From contig CANMFM010000001.1 of NCBI GenBank assembly GCA_947497175.1, positions 372,001-436,000 of the forward strand: DNA of 64,000 nucleotides, in the 5' to 3' direction. The DNA comes from an uncultured Aquimarina sp. GTDB lineage: Bacteria; Bacteroidota; Bacteroidia; Flavobacteriales; Flavobacteriaceae. The notes beneath the pieces are model-generated. The model saw nothing but the letters and a program-made list of their open reading frames with translations, was not told the origin of the DNA and did not search any database. Below are positions 58,280-64,000 of the stretch, piece after piece. The stretch's first letter is position 1. The number at the start of each line of letters is the position of its first letter. Made by a program: the position numbers and the translations under genes.

Positions 58280-58352
58280 CGCGGGATAGAGCAGTAGGCA
58301 GCTCGTCGGGCTCATAACCCGAAGGTCACAGGTTCGAGTCCTGTTCCCGCTA
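58280..58352 (+). tRNA. tRNA-fMet (CAT), initiator; attachment-site host gene
   Basis: 73-nt cloverleaf with anticodon CAT in loop CTCATAA. The anticodon stem has three consecutive G-C pairs (GGG/CCC) and the first acceptor pair is mismatched, both marks of an initiator tRNA. CCA is not encoded. The 3' part from 58311 is repeated at 63465-63509. Confidence 0.95.
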
Positions 58353-58355
58353 CTA
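58311..58355 (+). repeat. Left attachment repeat (45 bp, inside tRNA-fMet)
   Basis: Identical for 45 bases with 63465-63509, same orientation. Covers the anticodon loop through the tRNA 3' end and three more bases. Classic attL of an element integrated at a tRNA gene. Confidence 0.9.
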
Positions 58356-58357
58356 CG

Positions 58358-58388
58358 ATAACCACTTCATTTTGAAGTGGTTATTTTT
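58358..58388 (+). terminator. Terminator following the intact tRNA-fMet
   Basis: 12-bp stem ATAACCACTTCA / TGAAGTGGTTAT then T run, 5 bases after the tRNA; lies inside the island. Confidence 0.85.
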
Positions 58389-58731
58389 GTTTATAAACGT
58401 TTTTTCTTCTTTAAAATTATCAATTTGTCCACATAGAGTACTGAATTTTGGATTTTTTTGTCTGAAAGCTATAAATTACTCTCTTATTATTTCAAATATA
58501 TTATTCAATAAAACTCTTTTTTAGTTAAGTACTCCCTTTTGTTTACTAATGTTTTCAATGATTTTGAGTTCTAAGAGAATTATATTCTCAAAGTTGTATG
58601 AAATTGAGCTCTTCGGGTGGATTGTCTAACTGTGCAAAAATGAATATTAATCATTATTATTTTAATACAATGTCAAGTAATCTATTGTGATTTAATAATA
58701 CAACTTCATAAGTTTTACGGTTACTAGGGCT
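58389..58731. other. Left non-coding end of the island
   Basis: 343 bases without a gene. Contains TAGAGTACTGAATTT at 58434-58448, shared with the right end (63358-63372), and another TTAAGTACT near 58524-58532. Possible recombinase arm sites. Confidence 0.45.
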
Positions 58732-60249
58732 TTAGTTTGAGAAATCGTGTTTCGATATTGATTTTTGAAGTATTTTCCAATGATTTCTTACTTGTCTTTT
58801 TATTTCAGGTGCTTCCATTATTTCGGATGCTTTATAAGCGTACCTAATAAAATTCCCTCTATATTTTCTTGTAATTTCTTCTCCTTTTGCATCATATCTG
58901 TTAGAGCCCAATCTTCTATCTTTATTTGTTTTTGCCCCTTTAAATGAATATAATCTATAGATTTTTCTTTTGAATATAGGAGCTTCTTCTATTTGTGATA
59001 TTTCTTTAATTCTTTCGATTCTTTTAGATTTTCTTCTAACAGAATCTTTCATATCTCTATAAAAAGAGGCTAAATTTTTAGATTTTATAAGTGTTTGGTA
59101 ACCATAAAATTCAAATCCGAGGTAGTTAAAAGGTAAGTTAAATTCCGTTGGTTGATTATTTTTGAAGCCATAGCATTGTAATCTTTCTTTTTTGCCAATA
59201 GTTTCGGTTTTAAATAAAGTCTTTTCAGTTTTATCAATTCCTATAGATAGATGATATTTTTTAATTTCATCTTCAACTGTTTTTAGGACGTATTCAATTT
59301 GGTTCTGATTACAAATTAATACTATGTCATCAGAATATCGTCTATAAAAGCAGTCGTTTTTCTTTACCAATTCTTCTATTATAAATTCATCAAAATTAAG
59401 CATATAAATATTAGCTAATAATGCACTAATAGGTAAACCTTGTGGAATCCCTATCAATTCTCTTTTTCCGTTGGTAAGTTTTTTAGTTTTACGTTGATTT
59501 TTATAAATTCTAATTCCAGATTCAAGGAATTCTCTAAATGATATAAAAAAAGATTGTTTTCCTACTTTTCTATTAAATGAAAGTTTTTTTTCATCAAAAT
59601 GAATTCCATTTGTTTTTAAATCACTTAATTTAATAAATGAGAACCGAGTAACTGATTTAAATATATTAAAGTGGTCATCTCCCCATTCATCTTTCATTAA
59701 ATTTTTCCAATAATGTTTTAGTTTTTTGTGATTTAGATTGTTGAAAAAACTCTCAATATCAATTGCTAATGCCACACATTCTTTTCTTTTTCTTATTTCG
59801 TCAAAGGCATCTTTGGCAAAGTGAATATTGTTTTTATGACCTTTTTTATCTTCTGTTTCAATACTTCTATATGCAGTAATTGAGTTTGATAAAATGGGTT
59901 TTGCTTTTAAGTAATTTTCATATTTTTCACCTAGAACTTCTTTGGAGTAATAAGCATATATATTTGCATCTAAGTGAGTAGCAAAAAGTATCGGTCTGAT
60001 TTTCTTATTAGATATGACTTTTCCATCTTTTATTTTCTTATGAGATCTTTTTACTTCTTCTCCAAAATATCCTTTTTTAAAACGTCGTTGATTAATTTCT
60101 TTATAGATGAGTGGAGAGAATTTATGGATGGATACTTTTCGAGGGTCAGACACATATTTTTGCGTCTTATCTCTTTTTTTACTAGGAATTTTGTTCGTTA
60201 TATGTAAATAGCCTCTGGCTTTAAACCAATCTTTCTTTTTTTTGTTCAT
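58732..60249 (-). CDS. Defence-type reverse transcriptase, DRT2/UG2-like
   Basis: 505-residue RNA-directed DNA polymerase. Catalytic motifs: ALAIDIESFFNNLNH (motif with D164) and YRRYSDDIVLI (YSDD at 305-308), with GIPQGLPISALLANIYM between. The N-terminal extension has WFKARGYLHI, KIRPILFATHLDANIYAYY and NIHFAKDAFDEIRKR, which resembles the UG2/DRT2 group of antiviral RTs as I remember it. No group II intron maturase/endonuclease domain and no retron msr/msd layout is seen, so it is not an intron or a standard retron. The gene-free, foldable region upstream would be its template RNA. Confidence 0.82.
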   Translation of the reverse strand: MNKKKKDWFKARGYLHITNKIPSKKRDKTQKYVSDPRKVSIHKFSPLIYKEINQRRFKKGYFGEEVKRSHKKIKDGKVISNKKIRPILFATHLDANIYAYYSKEVLGEKYENYLKAKPILSNSITAYRSIETEDKKGHKNNIHFAKDAFDEIRKRKECVALAIDIESFFNNLNHKKLKHYWKNLMKDEWGDDHFNIFKSVTRFSFIKLSDLKTNGIHFDEKKLSFNRKVGKQSFFISFREFLESGIRIYKNQRKTKKLTNGKRELIGIPQGLPISALLANIYMLNFDEFIIEELVKKNDCFYRRYSDDIVLICNQNQIEYVLKTVEDEIKKYHLSIGIDKTEKTLFKTETIGKKERLQCYGFKNNQPTEFNLPFNYLGFEFYGYQTLIKSKNLASFYRDMKDSVRRKSKRIERIKEISQIEEAPIFKRKIYRLYSFKGAKTNKDRRLGSNRYDAKGEEITRKYRGNFIRYAYKASEIMEAPEIKRQVRNHWKILQKSISKHDFSN

Positions 60250-60262
60250 TTCATAGAATAAA

Positions 60263-60642
60263 GGTAAGATCTTTTTGCACGGATTTTAATAAGAGGGACA
60301 TACATTGAAAAACAATTAGGTTATTAGCCAAATTCTTGACTCCCGTTGCCTTCTTACGTCTAATATAATAAACCTGAACTTGCAAATGAAGCCCATACTT
60401 TATGATACTCTGGTAGGAATCCTATTGATTGGTCTTAGCACTAGTTGGTGTAAAGGGACAATAAATAATCCTACAAAGTTTAATTCTGGGAAATTAATTA
60501 CACAGATATTAAATCTTTGTAACTTTCTCAATGAAATTACTCTGTTCTTAATCTCCTATAATGAGTTAAGTGATTCTTAATAAATTAAGAATACGTTGAC
60601 CTAAATAACTGTCGCACTCTAAATAACAAAAGAGATCTTACC
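60263..60642 (-). ncRNA. Candidate template ncRNA of the reverse transcriptase
   Basis: A 380-bp region upstream of the RT gene, on the same strand. Its two ends are complementary: GGTAAGATCTTTTTG at 60263-60277 and CAAAAGAGATCTTACC at 60627-60642 pair over 15 positions with one bulge. A central hairpin lies at 60413-60474 (stem of about 15 bp, GTAGGA / TCCTAC at the base) and a 9-bp hairpin at 60573-60592 (ATTCTTAAT / ATTAAGAAT). No protein gene is supported here. Known DRT systems have such an RNA next to the RT; exact ends are inferred. Confidence 0.58.
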
Positions 60643-60710
60643 CTAAAAATTAGTTTGCAATTTAAGCTAAAAAACCTATTTTACATACTGCTTAAAGAAA
60701 AAATACATTG

Positions 60711-61385
60711 ATGAATGATGAAATAAAAGAAGGGAAATTTTCAATTGGCGATGTTGTTACTCTAAAAACGCATCCAATGTTTAAAGCAAAAAGAATTCAG
60801 GGAGATAATAGATATGTTCCCCCTGTTATGATCGTAATTGCTGTTTACCCAGAAAAAAGAGATGATACATTAATCTATAAATATGATTGTATATATTTCA
60901 ATGACGATAAGAGTGAATTTATTTGTTCGATTTTATCTCAATCGGATATAGATGGTTTTGAAAACTTGCTATTTGAGAGAATAAATAAGGATGGGACAAG
61001 TATTGAGAATTACACTTCTTTGATTGATGAGGTTAAAGCTCATACTTTTCCTAGTTTTGAGTCAGGAAAAGTAGTCTCTTTTCGAACAAAAAAAATAGAG
61101 ATTTATAAGAAACGAACATCAAAAAAAATAACTATACACCCTAAAAACAATTCTCTAATTATAGAAGAGACCTTAAGGTACGTAGTTTCGTTTGCAACTC
61201 CAAATTTTGTTTTATGTGGAATTAAAGCTTCTTATCCAAAAGGATTATTAAATCGAAAAATTAATCAAGATAGTATTACTTCAAATCAATTGTTTAAGAT
61301 AAAGTGGTTCAATCCAACTAAAAACAAGTTCAGCGAACAATATTTGCCAAAAGAATGCTTAGTTGATGAAATTAAATTTGATTAA
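60711..61385 (+). CDS. Small-barrel protein, unknown (tandem DUF2158/SH3-like)
   Basis: 224 residues, no signal or membrane segment. Two similar beta-rich halves. The first has FSIGDVVTLKTHPMF ... YDCIYFNDDKSEFICSIL. The second has FESGKVVSFRTKKIEIYKK ... LFKIKWFNPTKNKFSEQYLP. The pattern 'G-D-V-V-x-L-K ... W/Y-F' resembles YodC/DUF2158-type barrels, which I infer and cannot confirm. ATG 60711 is preferred to the TTG before it. Followed by the ATPase gene after 14 bases; divergent from the RT and its RNA region. Confidence 0.68.
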   Translation: MNDEIKEGKFSIGDVVTLKTHPMFKAKRIQGDNRYVPPVMIVIAVYPEKRDDTLIYKYDCIYFNDDKSEFICSILSQSDIDGFENLLFERINKDGTSIENYTSLIDEVKAHTFPSFESGKVVSFRTKKIEIYKKRTSKKITIHPKNNSLIIEETLRYVVSFATPNFVLCGIKASYPKGLLNRKINQDSITSNQLFKIKWFNPTKNKFSEQYLPKECLVDEIKFD

Positions 61386-61399
61386 AAATATTAAAATTT

Positions 61400-63274
61400 A
61401 TGCATCCGGATAACATAAAACTCATTCTTGACGAATACCTTACCCTGAATAATACTCAATACGCGATTTTACTTAATGGAAGTTGGGGTAGTGGTAAAAC
61501 ATTCTTTTGGAAAGATACATTGATTAATGTTGTAGAAGAAAAAAGGTTAAGACCTATTTACCTTTCTTTAAATGGTATAAGAAGTATTGATGCATTGCAG
61601 CAACAACTTTTTATAAAGCTTCTTCCTGTAATTGGTAAACACGAGAACAAAATATTTAAGCATGCAACTACGATAACTACAAATTTATTAAATAAAGCAA
61701 GTAAAGCTCTTATAAAAATAGACTTTAGTGACATATTTAAAGGAGTAAGTTTAGATGCCTTAAATTTTGATAAGATAGTTATTTGTTTTGATGATTTAGA
61801 AAGATGTCAAATACCATTTAAAGAATTATTGGGATTTATTAATGAATTTGTAGAACATAAAAATTTAAAATGTTTGATTTTGGCAGATGAAGATAAAATC
61901 AAAGAAATAGAGAAAAATAAGAGTATTGGTTATAATAGTATTAAAGAAAAAATAATTGGTAGAGTATTAAACTATGAACCAGATTTAGAAACAATTATAC
62001 CACATTTTTTTAATAGATATAATGAGAATAGAGAATACTTTTCATTTTTAAAAAATCATCAAGAATATTTTTTATTGTTGTTAGGGGAATTTGAAGAAAA
62101 GAATTTAAGGATAATCTCTTTTATTCTTCAAAATCTAAATAAAATTATACCAGAAACTCTATCATTAGAAGAATCTTATCAAAAAGAAATTATCTTATTT
62201 ACAATAATTATTTCGATAGAATTTAAAAAGGGAAAGCTAACATCTAATCAATATCAAGATTATGGTGAATTAGATAATATGTTATCTTATTCCTATTCCA
62301 TAATGGATTCGATTACAAAAGATACTAATTGGGAGGATAATCAAGATGAAAAAACAAAAAACACTATCAAGGAAGAAGATGACTTGCCTACAAGAGTGTA
62401 TAAATTATATCTTAGAAATCGGATTACAGAATACCATTTTTATCCCTGTATATATTCATACATCTTATCTGGTTATTTTGATCAAGAACTATTCAAAAAA
62501 GATATTGATAGTCATGTTCCAAAAGAGTCAAAACCAATTCGAGATTTACAACAATTAACAAATTATAATTTCCGAAAATTAGATAATACAATATTTTTAA
62601 GATTATACGAAAATGTATTAGAAAATGCTGAAAATGGAATATACTCTATCTATGAATATGAGCGTCTAGCAGATTTTTACTTTTTCTTTAGTGAAATGAA
62701 ATTGACTTCGCTAACGGAAAAAGAAATAAGTAACAAATTATTTAAAGGAGTTAATAAAGCTGCTAAAAGAAAAGAATTAAATGATCATGCTTATCGATCT
62801 ATGGAACGATTTAAGCAAGGTAAAGAAAGAACTAAAGAGATAAGAAATGAAATTTTTAGACTCCACGAAGGTATAAAATTATCAAATCAGAAAGTGGAAA
62901 GTAACTTGTTAACATCTTTGATACAATCCGTACAGATATCTGAAATGAAAGAACTTTTTAAGAAGAATAAGTATAATGAAGAGTTTTTGTTTCAAATAGA
63001 TGTGAAGGAAATATTTAATGTACTCATTAGTTCAGATAATGAAGTAATTTACGAATTCAATCAAAACTTAATTGAAAGATATAATTATGCAAACCCTGGA
63101 TCTTATATTAGAAAAGATATAAGTTTTTTGAAGAAACTGAAGGATTCCATTATTTCATATTTAGAAAATAATGATAATGGAATGGGTAATTTGCAAAGGT
63201 TAAATTTATCTGAATTAGAGACTAATGTAAAAACGTGGATTGAGAAATTAGTAAAAACAGAATTTAGTGTATGA
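61400..63274 (+). CDS. KAP-type P-loop ATPase, probable defence protein
   Basis: 624 residues. Walker A NGSWGSGKTFF (GSWGSGKT at 27-34) and Walker B IVICFDDLERC (129-135), with the DDLxRC form typical of KAP-family STAND-related NTPases. No membrane insert is evident, unlike many KAP proteins. After about residue 260 the protein is all-helical and charged with no domain I recognise; this part may sense or act. KAP ATPases occur in several anti-phage loci. Co-transcribed with the barrel protein. Confidence 0.78.
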   Translation: MHPDNIKLILDEYLTLNNTQYAILLNGSWGSGKTFFWKDTLINVVEEKRLRPIYLSLNGIRSIDALQQQLFIKLLPVIGKHENKIFKHATTITTNLLNKASKALIKIDFSDIFKGVSLDALNFDKIVICFDDLERCQIPFKELLGFINEFVEHKNLKCLILADEDKIKEIEKNKSIGYNSIKEKIIGRVLNYEPDLETIIPHFFNRYNENREYFSFLKNHQEYFLLLLGEFEEKNLRIISFILQNLNKIIPETLSLEESYQKEIILFTIIISIEFKKGKLTSNQYQDYGELDNMLSYSYSIMDSITKDTNWEDNQDEKTKNTIKEEDDLPTRVYKLYLRNRITEYHFYPCIYSYILSGYFDQELFKKDIDSHVPKESKPIRDLQQLTNYNFRKLDNTIFLRLYENVLENAENGIYSIYEYERLADFYFFFSEMKLTSLTEKEISNKLFKGVNKAAKRKELNDHAYRSMERFKQGKERTKEIRNEIFRLHEGIKLSNQKVESNLLTSLIQSVQISEMKELFKKNKYNEEFLFQIDVKEIFNVLISSDNEVIYEFNQNLIERYNYANPGSYIRKDISFLKKLKDSIISYLENNDNGMGNLQRLNLSELETNVKTWIEKLVKTEFSV

Positions 63275-63344
63275 ATTGAAGGGAAAGGTGAGATTTTGAG
63301 TATGATAAAACTTTAATGGGTTATTAAAAGTAAAAAGCTGAAAA

Positions 63345-63367
63345 CAGTACTCTACTGTAGAGTACTG
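63345..63367. repeat. 23-bp palindrome near the right end of the island
   Basis: Perfect 11-base arms around one central base (arm CAGTACTCTAC). No T run follows, so a terminator is unlikely; close to the right att repeat, so a recombinase or excision-factor site is possible. Overlaps the shared TAGAGTACTGAATTT. Confidence 0.55.
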
Positions 63368-63464
63368 AATTTAAGTACTGAAATGCACGAAATGCAAGTT
63401 TTTATGTACTCTGTAAACCGTGAAATGTCTTATAAACAGATGGTTATGGAATAGCTCGTTTAGC

Positions 63465-63509
63465 CTCATAACCCGAAGGTCACAGGTTCGAGTCCTGTTC
63501 CCGCTACTA
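63465..63509 (+). repeat. Right attachment repeat (tRNA-fMet 3' fragment)
   Basis: 45 bases identical with 58311-58355. The D arm and acceptor 5' strand of a tRNA are absent, so this is not a functional tRNA but attR. Confidence 0.9.
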
Positions 63510-63512
63510 AAT

Positions 63513-63543
63513 AAAAGCTTCAGAATTATTCTGAAGCTTTTTT
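63513..63543 (+). terminator. Terminator beyond the right attachment repeat
   Basis: Stem AAAAGCTTCAGAA / TTCTGAAGCTTTT, T tail. Probably the ancestral terminator of tRNA-fMet before integration. Confidence 0.82.
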
Positions 63544-63703
63544 ATTGTTATAATGTTGGCTGGAGAAGTAAACCTCAGACGGGGTACCATGTCCAAAGGA
63601 AGTTTATGGAAATTTTAAATTAGGTTTACAACTTCAATTACAAAGGCGTTTTGACCTATTAAAATATGGAGTATACCATTTTGTTCTTAACATATAAATT
63701 ACC

Positions 63704-64000
63704 TTAATTAAGCTTCCATACCGTATTATTAACTGCACCAAAGTTGCTTCTTTGTGTTCCACCTATAGCGAATACTTGACCATTAAGATTGACTAAATCA
63801 AAATATATAGCCCTTATTGCAACAGAAGAAAGGCTAGTCGCCAGTGTCCACTCAGTACCATTAACAGATTCGTAGAATGTAGAACTATTACTTGAGCCAT
63901 CTTCGGCAGTGGTCATTAAAATAATTTTATTGTTTAGCACAATACTACCAATAGAATTTATTCCTCTCTCTTGTACGTTAAAAATTATAGGATCTGACCA
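63704..64000 (-). CDS. Beta-propeller-type protein, partial (5' end outside window)
   Basis: 99 codons visible, open to the window edge. Residues include WSDPIIF, SIVLNNKIILMTTA, FYESVNGTEWTLATSL and GQVFAIGGTQ, ending VWKLN. The repeat style 'Y-x-S-x-N-G-x-x-W' and 'hhhIGG' is that of kelch/BNR-like propeller repeats in secreted or surface proteins. C terminus is complete and has no T9SS sorting domain. Function unknown. Confidence 0.6.
   Translation of the reverse strand, partial: WSDPIIFNVQERGINSIGSIVLNNKIILMTTAEDGSSNSSTFYESVNGTEWTLATSLSSVAIRAIYFDLVNLNGQVFAIGGTQRSNFGAVNNTVWKLN

Larger units (their letters stand above)
58356..63464. mobile_element. 5.1-kb genomic island integrated at tRNA-fMet
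   Basis: Bounded by 45-bp perfect direct repeats of the tRNA 3' part. Contents: a defence-type reverse transcriptase, a structured non-coding region, a small-barrel protein and a KAP-type ATPase. No integrase, excisionase or replication gene is present, so it is a cargo-only or satellite-like element mobilised in trans, or a remnant. Visibly more AT-rich than its flanks by eye. Confidence 0.85.

Noticed and set aside
58732..60249. Group II intron or standard retron
   Set aside because: No maturase X or endonuclease domain, no intron domain V/VI structure, and no msr-msd inverted-repeat layout just before the RT start as in retrons.
60380..60580. 66-residue plus-strand ORF as an ordinary gene
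   Set aside because: No family, no ribosome site, and it lies inside the structured RNA candidate. Kept only as a finding about a stop-free frame.
63420..63623. 67-codon open frame across the right att repeat
   Set aside because: It is mostly translated tRNA fragment and terminator sequence; no protein similarity.

Overview
The window is chromosomal DNA from a marine-type Flavobacteriaceae (Bacteroidota). The evidence is a complete gldKLMN set (type IX secretion and gliding motor), lipoprotein-type LptC and LptE, a type III pantothenate kinase, low G+C content, and promoters of the Bacteroidota kind (-33 TTG, -7 TAnnTTTG). An Aquimarina-like genus is plausible, but the sequence alone does not settle it.

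Layout. 1-3.5 kb: the 3' part of glpD, a PAP2 phosphatase and a secreted protein. 3.5-7.1 kb: a long gene-poor leader, isocitrate lyase aceA, and a cold-shock gene. 7.3-13 kb: an eroded accessory and stress cluster holding a frameshifted AraC-type gene, a DUF2383 protein, a Pmp3/YqaE peptide, a histidine-kinase remnant, a VOC protein, a DUF421 protein and a large catalase, followed by tRNA-Phe. 13.5-22 kb: an envelope cluster of coaX, a barrel protein, a TPR protein, lptC, a CNNM/CorC protein, a YhhN protein and a PpiD-type foldase. 22-26.4 kb: galE, a GAF/fRMsr-like protein, a DUF3347 lipoprotein, a VanX-type dipeptidase and a DoxX-like protein. 26.6-31.4 kb: malate synthase aceB, divergent from an ScfR/RamB-like regulator, then an AraC regulator. 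31.7-38.5 kb: groEL, groES, secG, a TPR protein, lptE, a sigma-54 activator and miaB. 38.6-49.4 kb: a membrane protein, topA, an arginase-fold protein that has lost its metal ligands, gldKLMN, an FAD oxidoreductase and a DUF983 protein. 49.4-58.2 kb: an ABC-F ATPase, then a MarR - RND adaptor - RND pump - TolC efflux locus and a CPXCG protein.

58.3-63.5 kb is the most interesting part. A tRNA-fMet gene is followed by a 5.1-kb island. It ends in a perfect 45-bp direct repeat of the 3' part of the tRNA, the signature of integration into a tRNA gene. The island carries a defence-type reverse transcriptase whose N-terminal region resembles the UG2/DRT2 group as I recall it. Upstream of it is a gene-free 380-bp region with complementary ends and a long internal hairpin, which is a strong candidate for its template RNA. 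Divergent from it are a two-gene unit encoding a small-barrel protein and a KAP-type P-loop ATPase. There is no integrase in the island. AGTACT-containing repeats lie just inside both ends and may be recombinase arm sites. This is my candidate for an undescribed anti-phage system.

A second regulatory find: a 14-bp perfect palindrome (AGCGAACGTTCGCT) sits at the same place, touching the -33 element, in front of both aceA and aceB, which are 22 kb apart. The regulator gene starts next to the aceB copy. Together these define a glyoxylate-shunt regulon.
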